Origin: JANXMY01 sp965246745
GTDB lineage: Bacteria; Armatimonadota; Armatimonadia; Armatimonadales; Capsulimonadaceae
DNA length: 64,000 nt
Direction of reading: 5' to 3'
NCBI GenBank assembly: GCA_965246745.1
Contig: OZ251980.1
Span: 1,674,001 to 1,738,000, forward strand
In this document: positions 47,375 through 54,526 of the stretch, in pieces
Layout of the letters: each line of letters begins with the position of its first letter
Position numbering within the stretch: position 1 is the stretch's first letter
Position numbers and translations under genes: made by a program
The notes under the pieces: generated by a model
Databases searched by the model: none
What the model saw: only the letters and a program-made list of their open reading frames with translations
What the model was told of the DNA's origin: nothing

Positions 47375-49123
47375 TTAAGCGCTGGCCGGCAGAAAAGCGG
47401 CAAAGCAGGCGCCTTCGCCGGCCCGGCCGGTCTCGACAATGCCGCCCCGGTGCGCGTCTATGATCCCTTTGACGATGCTGAGGCCCAGCCCGAGGCCGCG
47501 AGCGCGGGACGTGAAAAACGGCGTAAAAATGCGCGGCTTGATGTCGGCGGGGATGCCGGGGCCGCTGTCGGCGAACTCGATTTTGAGATAGGTGCGTCCG
47601 CGCGGCAGATCGGCCAGCGCATAGGCTTCGGCAGGATCGGCGCGGGAGGTCCGCAGGAGCAGCGAGCCGCCGTCGGGCTGAAACGACAGCGAATTCTCAA
47701 TCAGCTCCGAAAACGCCCGCTTCAAGCGCGACCCGTCGGCCAGGATCGGCGGCAGGCCGTCGGCCAGCTCCAGGGTCAGCGCCACCGGACTGCGCTTCGG
47801 GAAGCTCTCGGCGATGCACTGGGTCAGCAGGTCGTTTAAATCGTACTCGGCCAGCGAGATTTGGGTCGCGCGGACAAAGTCCCGGAACTCCTGTAGTATT
47901 TCCTCAAGCCGAAAAATGCCCCGGCGCATCCCTTCGGCCAGCGCCTGGTACTCGCTGCGCTTGTCTTCGGGTTCCGACAAGCGGTATTCCAGCTCGTTCA
48001 AATCGCCTTTGATCGCAAACGTCCGGTTGCCGATCATGTGCGCGGCTTTGGCGGACAGCTCGCCCCACGCCGCCATGCGCTCGGTGTTCACCAAGCGGTC
48101 CAAAATCCGGCTGTTTTCAATCGCCGTGCCGAGCTGCGACGCGATGGTCAGCAGCACGCTTTCGTCGTCCTCGGTGAACTCCCGCCGGAACCACGGGGCG
48201 GCGCTTTTGCGGCGCAGAACACGCAGGACACCGAGCACGCCGGAGCGCCCGAAGATCGGCACGGCGAGAAACGCGCCGACTTCGGTGGACGGGAACTCCT
48301 CAAAGCGCCCCTGCCAGCGCGGGTCCTCGCGCGGGCTGACCGTGCGGACCGGCTCGCCGTGCAGCGCCACCCATCCCGTCAGCCCTTCGCCGACCGGGTA
48401 AACCGCCGTGCCGATCCGCTCGGCCAGGCCGCCCCGCGCCGCTTGCAGGGTCAGGTGCTGCTTGTCCCGGTCCAGCACAAACACCGAGCAGTCTTCAAAC
48501 CGAAGCTGCGCGGCGGCCACATCCACCACCCGGTGCATGAGCGCATCGGTATCGGCGATGGCGCTGAGGTCTTTGCCGATCTCGACCAGCGCCGCCTCGC
48601 GGGCGCGGTAGCCGTCGCTCAGAAGCCGAAGCACGGCAATGTCGGCCAGCGATTGAATCAGCCGCAGGTGATCGTCGGTGAAATAATCGCGGCGGAAGCT
48701 CTCGATATTGATCACCCCGCGCGTGTGCCCGTTGCCGTCTAAAAGCGGCACGGCGATCTCGCTGGAAACATCGTCAAAAAACGCAAAATAATACGGGTCG
48801 GCGTCCACGTTGCCGGTGAGGTACGGCTGCCCGGTGGCGGCGACATGGGACGTAATCCCGCTGCGCTTTTCGCCGCCGCCGGGGTCGTCGTCAATTTGCA
48901 GCCGCAGCGCCCGGAACTGATCGGTCCAGCCGACCCCGGCGGTAGACACCAGCGCCAGCTCGCCGGTGCCGTCATGCGCCAGGGCGATAAACGCCCGGTC
49001 GGCCCCGACCGCCTCCATCGCTGCGGCGTTCATTTCGTCAAACAGCGTCTGCGCTTCGTCCACTTCAATCGCCCGGCGGGACAAGCGGCGCACAAGGGTC
49101 ACGGGGTCAAGCGGAGGGTTCAT
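47375..49123 (-). CDS. GAF-domain sensor histidine kinase
   Basis: The 582-residue soluble kinase carries two GAF domains. GAF 1 (about 15-190) includes AFIALAHDGTGELALVSTAG and IAVPLLDGNGHTRGVINIES. GAF 2 (about 200-365) includes GEGLTGWVALHGEPVRTVSP and FLAVPIFGRSGVLGVLRVLR. A helical region has the probable phospho-acceptor His in LSAKAAHMIGNRTFAIKGDL, a variant H-box. The ATP-binding domain has FSELIENSLSFQPDGG, FADSGPGIPADI, FTPFFTSRARGLGLGLSIV. GAF domains may bind cyclic nucleotides, haem or small molecules. No response regulator is adjacent. A TACAAT box (49130-49135) lies 6 bases before the ATG, predicting a leaderless mRNA. Confidence 0.92.
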   Translation of the reverse strand: MNPPLDPVTLVRRLSRRAIEVDEAQTLFDEMNAAAMEAVGADRAFIALAHDGTGELALVSTAGVGWTDQFRALRLQIDDDPGGGEKRSGITSHVAATGQPYLTGNVDADPYYFAFFDDVSSEIAVPLLDGNGHTRGVINIESFRRDYFTDDHLRLIQSLADIAVLRLLSDGYRAREAALVEIGKDLSAIADTDALMHRVVDVAAAQLRFEDCSVFVLDRDKQHLTLQAARGGLAERIGTAVYPVGEGLTGWVALHGEPVRTVSPREDPRWQGRFEEFPSTEVGAFLAVPIFGRSGVLGVLRVLRRKSAAPWFRREFTEDDESVLLTIASQLGTAIENSRILDRLVNTERMAAWGELSAKAAHMIGNRTFAIKGDLNELEYRLSEPEDKRSEYQALAEGMRRGIFRLEEILQEFRDFVRATQISLAEYDLNDLLTQCIAESFPKRSPVALTLELADGLPPILADGSRLKRAFSELIENSLSFQPDGGSLLLRTSRADPAEAYALADLPRGRTYLKIEFADSGPGIPADIKPRIFTPFFTSRARGLGLGLSIVKGIIDAHRGGIVETGRAGEGACFAAFLPASA

Positions 49124-49145
49124 AGGGGAATTGTACCCGAAGGAA

Positions 49146-49323
49146 CCCACCCGATTGCTTCGCATCGGCCCTCCCGAAACGGGAGGGCAAAGAGCAAGAA
49201 TGGAAAGAGCAAGAATGGGCGGAACCGTCAGAGCATGAGAAAGGGGCAGGCATAAGCCTGCCCCCTTCTTTTGACTCCTCGCCCTCCCGTTTCGGGAGGG
49301 CCGATGCGAAGCAATCGGGTGGG
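49146..49323. repeat. Perfect 43-bp inverted repeat between htrA and the GAF kinase
   Basis: The left arm (from CCCACCCGATTGCTTCGCAT to CGGGAGGGC, 49146-49188) is repeated exactly in inverse orientation at 49281-49323. Each arm is itself a hairpin around CCCTCCCGAAACGGGAGGG. The loop contains AGAGCAAGAATGG twice in tandem (about 49190-49219) and a terminator-like stem GGGGCAGGC / GCCTGCCCC (49243-49264). It begins 3 bases after the stop of the protease gene. Confidence 0.92.
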
Positions 49324-49326
49324 TTT

Positions 49327-50583
49327 CTACGGCTGGCCGAAGGGCAGGCCGAACGGCGACTGCGGCTGGCCCTGCGGCGGCGTGTTGGAGCGCCGCCCGA
49401 AGTCGGCGGGCCGCTCGCGCAGCGTCACATTGATCGTGCGGGCGGTGCCGTCGCGGGTGACGCCCAAAACCAGGGTGCTGTTGACCGGCAGCCCTTGAAT
49501 GAAGTTGGACAGACCGTCTTTGCCTGTCACCGGCTGACCGTTGGTGGTCGTGATCACGTCATACTGATGCAGCCCGGCGGCAGCCGCCGGCGTGCCGGGG
49601 AAAACGTGCGCGACCACGACGCCCCGGTTCAGCCCGGCGGGAATGCCGCCCTGCGCCCGGTCGTCATCCGTGAGGTCGCTGATGTTGACAAACTGGACGC
49701 CGAGGTACGGATGCGACGCTTTGCCGCTGCGGATCAGCTCGGCGGCGATCTGCTTGGCCCGGTTGATGGGGATCGCAAAGCCGATGCCCGAATAGGTGCC
49801 GCTCGGCGACAAAATCGCTTCGTTGATACCGATCACCTGGCCGTTGATGTTGGCGAGAGCGCCGCCGGAGTTGCCGGGGTTGATTGCGGCGTCGGTCTGG
49901 ATCGCGGGCAGGATGGCCTGGCCTTCGGCGCTCTGGCCGGAGCGGTTCAACGCGCTGATAATGCCGAGGGTCACGGTCGTGCCGACATCCAGCGGGTTGC
50001 CGACCGCAATGGCCCAGTCGCCGATGCGAACATCGTCGGAGTTGCCGAGCTGGGCGGGGGTCAGCTTCACCCCGGCGGTGTCAATTTTGACCACGGCGAT
50101 GTCGGTCACGGGGTCGGCCCCGACCACATGGGCGCTGTACGCTTTGCCGTCGCTGCCGGACTTGTCGGCGACATTGACGGTCACTTTGGACGTATCCGCG
50201 ACCACATGGTTGTTGGTGATGATATAGCCGTCGGCGCTGATGATGATCCCCGAGCCGGCCCCGCGCGGGGTCTGCGGCTGAGCCGGGCCGCCGAAGCCGA
50301 ACTGGCGGAAAATCTGGTCGCCGCCGGCGGCGGCAATCGGCTTGCCGACCGTGTGCACCGTGACGACCGATGCATCCACCTTCGCGGCGGCGTCGGCGAC
50401 GACGGTATCGCCGGTGAAGTGCTTCAAGGCCGGCGGGGTGGTGTCAAGCGCGGTCAGGACCGCTTTCTGCGAGGCGGTTGAGCCGCCGAACAGCGCAGGC
50501 GTGTCGCCGAGCGTTTTCATGCCGACGGCGCAGGCCGCCGCGCCGACCGCGAACACGGCGGCGTAAGAGCTTATTTTCTTCAT
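49327..50583 (-). CDS. HtrA/DegP-family periplasmic serine protease with PDZ domain
   Basis: The 418-residue protein has an N-terminal signal anchor (MKKISSYAAVFAVGAAACAV), a trypsin-like domain with the catalytic triad in YIITNNHVVADTS (His), DPVTDIAVVKIDT (Asp) and AAINPGNSGGALANING (Ser), and a C-terminal PDZ domain (RGVVVAHVFPGTPAAAAGLH, VITTTNGQPV). Such proteases degrade or refold damaged envelope proteins. The ATG at 50583 is chosen for the signal-peptide position; an ATG 18 bases upstream is in frame but has no ribosome site. The extreme C-terminus is rich in Gln, Pro and Gly (PPQGQPQSPFG). Confidence 0.93.
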   Translation of the reverse strand: MKKISSYAAVFAVGAAACAVGMKTLGDTPALFGGSTASQKAVLTALDTTPPALKHFTGDTVVADAAAKVDASVVTVHTVGKPIAAAGGDQIFRQFGFGGPAQPQTPRGAGSGIIISADGYIITNNHVVADTSKVTVNVADKSGSDGKAYSAHVVGADPVTDIAVVKIDTAGVKLTPAQLGNSDDVRIGDWAIAVGNPLDVGTTVTLGIISALNRSGQSAEGQAILPAIQTDAAINPGNSGGALANINGQVIGINEAILSPSGTYSGIGFAIPINRAKQIAAELIRSGKASHPYLGVQFVNISDLTDDDRAQGGIPAGLNRGVVVAHVFPGTPAAAAGLHQYDVITTTNGQPVTGKDGLSNFIQGLPVNSTLVLGVTRDGTARTINVTLRERPADFGRRSNTPPQGQPQSPFGLPFGQP

Positions 50584-50630
50584 TTGTTCTGCAATCCTCA
50601 TGGTCGGTCAAGTAAGTTTCGGTGTCTCGG

Positions 50631-51098
50631 TTAAGCGCTCAGCGCTTTCAGCAGGTTCGCCATTTCAATCGCGGCGGCGGCGACATCCGCCCCTTTGTTG
50701 CCGGCTTTCGTGCCGGCCCGCTCCAAAGCCTGTTCAATCGTTTCAGTGGTCAGCACGCCGAACAGTACCGGAACCCCGGTGGTGACGGCAATGCTTGCGA
50801 GCTGGGAAGCCATCGGGCCGGCGACATACTCAAAATGCGCCGTCGCGCCCCGTATTACCGCGCCGAGGCAGATCACGGCGTCGTAGCGGCCCGATTTTGC
50901 CAGCGCCGACGCCGCCAGCGGGATTTCGAATGCCCCCGGCACCCGCGCCAGCGTCACCGCGTCGTCCGCGACCCCGTGCCGCTTCAGCGTGTCGAGCGCC
51001 CCTTCCAGCAGCCGGTCGCCGACCAGCGAGTTGAAGCGGCTCAGCACAATGGCGACGGCGAGGTCCGAAGCGATCAGCGTTCCTTCAAGTGTCTTCAT
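50631..51098 (-). CDS. ribH: 6,7-dimethyl-8-ribityllumazine synthase
   Basis: The 155-residue enzyme condenses 5-amino-6-ribitylaminouracil with dihydroxybutanone phosphate to give the lumazine precursor of riboflavin. It shows VAIVLSRFNSLVGDRLLEGA, VARVPGAFEIPLAASALAKS, the active-site AVICLGAVIRGATAHFEYV, and VPVLFGVLTTETIEQALERA with GTKAGNKG. It is the last gene of the rib operon, 39 bases after ribBA. Length and motifs are complete. Confidence 0.96.
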   Translation of the reverse strand: MKTLEGTLIASDLAVAIVLSRFNSLVGDRLLEGALDTLKRHGVADDAVTLARVPGAFEIPLAASALAKSGRYDAVICLGAVIRGATAHFEYVAGPMASQLASIAVTTGVPVLFGVLTTETIEQALERAGTKAGNKGADVAAAAIEMANLLKALSA

Positions 51099-51137
51099 GG
51101 TATACGCAGGTTATTCCTTAAATGTTCGCGCGTTTTG

Positions 51138-52373
51138 CTAGGCCGCTTCCGGGGCGTCCTGCTCGTCCAGAACCAAAAAGTGGCCCATTTTGGTTCGCTT
51201 CGTGTCTAAATAACGCTTGTTGTCGGCGTTGGGTTCCGAGATCAGCGGCACACGCTCGCCGATTTCCAGGCCGTAGCCTTCCAGCCCCGCGAGCTTCGCT
51301 GGGTTGTTGGTCATGTACCGCAGGCGCTTCAAGCCTAAATCCACCAGCACCTGTGCGCCGATGCCGTAGTCGCGCAAATCGGGCTTGAAGCCGAGCTGGA
51401 CATTGGCTTCCACCGTGTCCGCGCCGGCGTCTTGCAGCGCATACGCTTTGATTTTGTTGATGATCCCGATGCCGCGCCCTTCCTGCTCGATATACAAGAG
51501 GACGCCCCGGCCCGCTTCGGAAATCTTTTCCAAAGCCAGGTGTAATTGGTCGCCGCAGTCGCATTTGAGCGAGCCGACCAAGTCGCCGGTGACGCACGAC
51601 GAGTGAATGCGCACAAGAACGTCCTGTCCATCGGCAATGTCGCCCATCACAAACGCCGTGTACGGGGCCGGGTCCACATCGCTTTCGTAAGCATGGACGA
51701 CAAATTCGCCGTAGCGGGTCGGCAGCTTCGCTTCGGCGACTTTTCGCACCAGCTTTTCGCGCCGACGCCGGTACTTGATCAGCTCGGCGATGGTGATGAA
51801 TTTGAGGTCGAACTTCGCCGCCAGCGCCGCCAGCGCGTCCACGCGGGCCATCTCCCCGCCGTCGTCCATGATCTCGCAGATTACCCCGACCGGCGTGAGG
51901 CCCGCCAGGGCCATAAGGTCCACGGCCGCTTCGGTATGCCCGGCGCGTTTGAGCACCCCGCCCTTGCGGGCCATCAGCGGATTGACATGGCCGGGCCGGT
52001 TGAAGTCGCCGGGCAGGGCATTGGTGTCCGCCAATTTTCGAATTGTCAGCGCCCGGTCGGCGGCGCTGCTGCCGGTGGTCGTGCCTTCGCGGGCGTCCAC
52101 CGTGATTGTAAACGCCGTCCGCATGGACTCGCTGTTTTCGCGCACCATCAGCTCCAAGCCCAGCTTCAAAAGCCGCTCTTCAGGCATCGGCACCGTGATA
52201 ATGCCCGACGCATGCCGGGTCATCAGCGTGATCGCCTCGGCGGTGACATGCTCGGCGGCCATCAAAAAATCGCCTTCGTTCTCGCGGTCCTCGTCGTCCA
52301 CAAGAATGACCATTTTTCCCGCCCGCAAATCCGCCAGGGCTTCTTCAATCGTGTTAAACTTCACGTCCGGCAT
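51138..52373 (-). CDS. ribBA: Bifunctional DHBP synthase / GTP cyclohydrolase II
   Basis: The 411-residue fusion makes both precursors of riboflavin. Residues 1-200 form 3,4-dihydroxy-2-butanone 4-phosphate synthase (VILVDDEDRENEGDFLMAAE, TRHASGIITVPM, GHVNPLMARKGGVLKRAGHT). Residues 205-405 form GTP cyclohydrolase II, with zinc ligands in VRIHSSCVTGDLVGSLKCDC and the GRGIGIINKIKAYALQD segment. Its ATG has AAGAGGCGCAG upstream. It lies only 16 bases downstream of the RelE-like gene, so it appears to be transcribed through the small-gene insert from ribD. Confidence 0.97.
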   Translation of the reverse strand: MPDVKFNTIEEALADLRAGKMVILVDDEDRENEGDFLMAAEHVTAEAITLMTRHASGIITVPMPEERLLKLGLELMVRENSESMRTAFTITVDAREGTTTGSSAADRALTIRKLADTNALPGDFNRPGHVNPLMARKGGVLKRAGHTEAAVDLMALAGLTPVGVICEIMDDGGEMARVDALAALAAKFDLKFITIAELIKYRRRREKLVRKVAEAKLPTRYGEFVVHAYESDVDPAPYTAFVMGDIADGQDVLVRIHSSCVTGDLVGSLKCDCGDQLHLALEKISEAGRGVLLYIEQEGRGIGIINKIKAYALQDAGADTVEANVQLGFKPDLRDYGIGAQVLVDLGLKRLRYMTNNPAKLAGLEGYGLEIGERVPLISEPNADNKRYLDTKRTKMGHFLVLDEQDAPEAA

Positions 52374-52389
52374 CTGCGCCTCTTTTCAC

Positions 52390-52659
52390 TCATAACTGTC
52401 GAAGCAGGACATCATATTCTGCGTGTGTGCCGATCCAGAACCAGACAAACAAATCGCCGCGCCGGACGCCGACAGCGCGGTAGCCTGAGCCGACGCGGGC
52501 GGAGAAAACCGGACTGGTCTGGCTGATCTTCTTGAAACGCAGGCTGTTGTGCCACGGGTCATTTAGCCATAGACGGTAAGTTTGTTTGGCCTGCGCTCGG
52601 GCCTCCGCCGGCAGAAGACTAAGCCTTCTGCGGAACTCACGACTCGTTTTGGAAGTCAA
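52390..52659 (-). CDS. RelE/ParE-superfamily toxin
   Basis: The 89-residue basic protein has the RelE/ParE fold: an N-terminal helix pair (FRRRLSLLPAEARAQAKQTY, RLWLNDPWHNSLRFKKIS), then strands VFSARVGSGYRAVGVRRGDL and FVWFWIGTHAEYDVLLRQL. SxRVGxGYRAVG and the late IGTHAEYD are typical of this toxin group (ribosome-dependent mRNA interferases or gyrase inhibitors). Its start overlaps the stop of the preceding small gene by 4 bases (ATGA), the usual antitoxin-toxin coupling. It sits inside the riboflavin operon. Confidence 0.85.
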   Translation of the reverse strand: MTSKTSREFRRRLSLLPAEARAQAKQTYRLWLNDPWHNSLRFKKISQTSPVFSARVGSGYRAVGVRRGDLFVWFWIGTHAEYDVLLRQL

Positions 52660-52916
52660 AATGTCTCTTCAAGCGGGCGTGTCTCGCCCCGGTCATGTTC
52701 GGCAAGCGCCTCCGCAGCCATCTTGTCCAGCATATCCTGTGACCGAGCGAAGCTATCCGACCATTTTTTATCTTCCGCAATCTCTTCCATGATACGAAAC
52801 GCTAAAAAGTTTTGGTCCTCCGCCGGCAGCTTTGCCGCCTCAGCGACAGCATCAGCCAGCGCCTCGGTGATCTCCATTTGCGGCGTTGAAACCGGCAATT
52901 GTAGAAGAAGGGTCAT
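52656..52916 (-). CDS. Putative antitoxin to the RelE-like toxin
   Basis: The 86-residue acidic protein carries ALADAVAEAAKLPAEDQNFL, AFRIMEEIAEDKKWSDSFAR and SQDMLDKMAAEALAEHDRGE, ending TRPLEETF. This pattern (LPxxDQNxLAxxILxEIxxExxW) is common in small antitoxins paired with RelE/ParE toxins. A short beta strand at the N-terminus (TLLLQLPVS) may form a ribbon-helix-helix-like dimer. It overlaps the toxin start by 4 bases and begins 6 bases after the stop of the 166-residue gene upstream. Confidence 0.82.
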   Translation of the reverse strand: MTLLLQLPVSTPQMEITEALADAVAEAAKLPAEDQNFLAFRIMEEIAEDKKWSDSFARSQDMLDKMAAEALAEHDRGETRPLEETF

Positions 52917-52922
52917 AGTTAT

Positions 52923-53423
52923 TCACTCCCGGCAGGCAGTCGCCGGACCGGCCCAGGCGGGTTCGACGCGCTCCCGCTCAGCGTTCACTTGCCGCGCTTT
53001 GAGATTGTCCCAAGCCTGCTCAGCCTTCGGGTCGTTCTGGGGTTTAAAGCGGGGCATCCAATAAACTGCGTTGGCGACAGCCTCCGGCTCAGTCTCAATT
53101 CGGCTGCTGAGCGATGAAACGACCCGACGAAAGCCGAGCTTCGGAACGGCACATTCCAGCCAGGGAAGTATCGTGCTGGCATTGCCTACTTTAAGGCCCA
53201 TTTCCAGGATTTCCTCAAAGTAGCGCGGCTGCTGAAGAGCGCCGCTTGCCATTAGCAGACCCATTTGTTTGTTCTGCAAAAGAAGCCGGCGGACAATGTT
53301 AAACCGAGCTTCTTCCGGCATGGCTCGCAGGCGGCACAGTAATTCCCGTTCCCGCCTGCTGTCGCGCGGATGAAGGGAATACTCGTCAATCTCAGATTGT
53401 ATTGTCTCAGCCGGCATTGTCAA
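52923..53423 (-). CDS. Helical protein, putative immunity partner, with ribE-like C-terminus
   Basis: The 166-residue protein is not recognised. It is almost wholly helical (EARFNIVRRLLLQNKQMGLL, FEEILEMGLKVGNASTILPW, LECAVPKLGFRRVVSSLSSR), reminiscent of HEAT-like or immunity proteins. Its last residues, RVEPAWAGPATACRE, are the same as those of ribE (RVEPAWAGPATAYRE), because a 49-bp segment is duplicated. It overlaps the upstream 122-residue gene by 4 bases (ATGA), so the two form a coupled pair. An immunity role is inferred from that pairing only. Confidence 0.6.
   Translation of the reverse strand: MTMPAETIQSEIDEYSLHPRDSRRERELLCRLRAMPEEARFNIVRRLLLQNKQMGLLMASGALQQPRYFEEILEMGLKVGNASTILPWLECAVPKLGFRRVVSSLSSRIETEPEAVANAVYWMPRFKPQNDPKAEQAWDNLKARQVNAERERVEPAWAGPATACRE
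52925..52973. repeat. 49-bp direct repeat, copy 1 (3' end of the 166-residue gene)
   Basis: The segment ACTCCCGGCAGGCAGTCGCC...GTTCGACGCGCTC matches 53798-53846 at 46 of 49 positions. It encodes, on the minus strand, the last 15 residues and stop codon of this gene. The distance between copies is 873 bp. Confidence 0.92.
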
Positions 53424-53788
53424 TCCTCATGCGCCAAAAACAATTCCATCGGCAGTTTTGCTTCGCCGGCGGCACCGGCCGAAGGCCGGTAATGGCCGGA
53501 AGCGTTGTTCCAAAAGCGTAAAAGGCCCCGTTTCCTGCGGCCCGCGAACCCGATTTCCCCTGCATACTCGACAGGCTGTCCCTGCGACAGTTCTAAATGC
53601 CCGATGTCGCCCGCCCGCAAAATCGCTTTGCAGACATAAAACCGGCTGTTCAGCCGCACGAAAATGTAACGCCCGGAGGCCGGCCACTCCCGGCCGTTTT
53701 TAATCGTTTTCCATTTGCTGTCGCGAAAAATCAGCTCCGCCGGGGTATAAGCCGCCGGCAAGTCCCACGGCATCAGATTAAAGAACAC
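53420..53788 (-). CDS. Small protein with toxin-like 'W-N-x-S-G-H-Y' C-terminus
   Basis: The 122-residue protein has no named family that I can give. Residues about 15-65 (ELIFRDSKWKTIKNGREWPA, RYIFVRLNSRFYVCKAILRA) lead to VEYAGEIGFAGRRKRGLLRF and WNNASGHYRPSAGAAGEAKL, PMELFLAHED. The block GxLxxWxNxSGHYxPS...AxLPMxxF is one I associate with the C-termini of secreted or polymorphic bacterial toxins and related effector proteins. It has no signal peptide. It starts 6 bases after ribE and is coupled to the next gene by ATGA, which fits a toxin-immunity or similar pair. The function is inferred. Confidence 0.55.
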   Translation of the reverse strand: MFFNLMPWDLPAAYTPAELIFRDSKWKTIKNGREWPASGRYIFVRLNSRFYVCKAILRAGDIGHLELSQGQPVEYAGEIGFAGRRKRGLLRFWNNASGHYRPSAGAAGEAKLPMELFLAHED

Positions 53789-53794
53789 GCCGGG

Positions 53795-54475
53795 CTACTC
53801 CCGGTAGGCGGTCGCCGGACCGGCCCAAGCGGGTTCGACGCGCTCGAGATCGGCGATGCGAAGGGGGGTGTCGGACGCGCGGCCGAAGTCGCCGCCGACG
53901 AGCTTTTCGACATATTTGCCGATGATGTCGGTTTCCAAGTTTACTTGGTCGCCGGCGCGGCGGGTGTGAAGATTGGTGTTGTCCCAGGTGTGGGGGATAA
54001 TGGCGACGGAAAAAGTCTTGTCGTCGGCGTCCACCACCGTCAGCGAGATGCCGTCAATCGCGACGGAGCCTTTGCGGACAATGTAGCGCAGCAGGCTTGC
54101 CGACGCCGTGATGTAAATATAATAAGAGTTGTCCACTTCGCGGATACTTGCAATCGTCCCGACCCCGTCCACATGCCCCTGCACGATATGGCCGTCAAAG
54201 CGGCCCGACGCCGACAAGCTCGGCTCCATGTTCACTTCGTCGCCGATAGCGAGCGACCCCAGCGCAGTTTTTTGCAGGGTCTCGTACACCGTGTCGAACG
54301 CCACCGTGCCGGGCCGGTGCGCGACCACAGTAAGGCACGCGCCGTTGACCGTGATGCTGTCGCCGAGCTTGATGCCGTCGAGCACCCCGCCCGCCCGGAC
54401 CGTGAACCGGGCCGACTGTGCGCCGCGCTCGATGGCTTCAATGTGTCCGACTTCCTGAATGATTCCTGTAAACAT
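53795..54475 (-). CDS. ribE: Riboflavin synthase alpha chain
   Basis: The 226-residue enzyme dismutates two lumazines to riboflavin. It contains the two lumazine-binding barrels: MFTGIIQEVGHIEAIERGAQ...SITVNGACLTVV and GHIVQGHVDGVGTI...SVAIDGISLTVVDAD. ETDIIGKYVEKLVGG marks the usual end. About 25 additional residues follow (to RVEPAWAGPATAYRE), encoded in part by the 49-bp repeat and shared with the downstream 166-residue gene; they are not normal for RibE. It lies 51 bases after ribD. Confidence 0.95.
   Translation of the reverse strand: MFTGIIQEVGHIEAIERGAQSARFTVRAGGVLDGIKLGDSITVNGACLTVVAHRPGTVAFDTVYETLQKTALGSLAIGDEVNMEPSLSASGRFDGHIVQGHVDGVGTIASIREVDNSYYIYITASASLLRYIVRKGSVAIDGISLTVVDADDKTFSVAIIPHTWDNTNLHTRRAGDQVNLETDIIGKYVEKLVGGDFGRASDTPLRIADLERVEPAWAGPATAYRE
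53798..53846. repeat. 49-bp direct repeat, copy 2 (3' end of ribE)
   Basis: This copy ends in the ribE stop codon and encodes its last residues. The two small genes at 52923-53788 lie between the copies, as if a segment with this repeat at one end had been inserted or duplicated at the ribE 3' end. Confidence 0.92.
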
Positions 54476-54526
54476 CGTGCGCCCCTCACCTGTCGGTGTA
54501 TTTTCTGTATGGATTTTCGTTGTATT

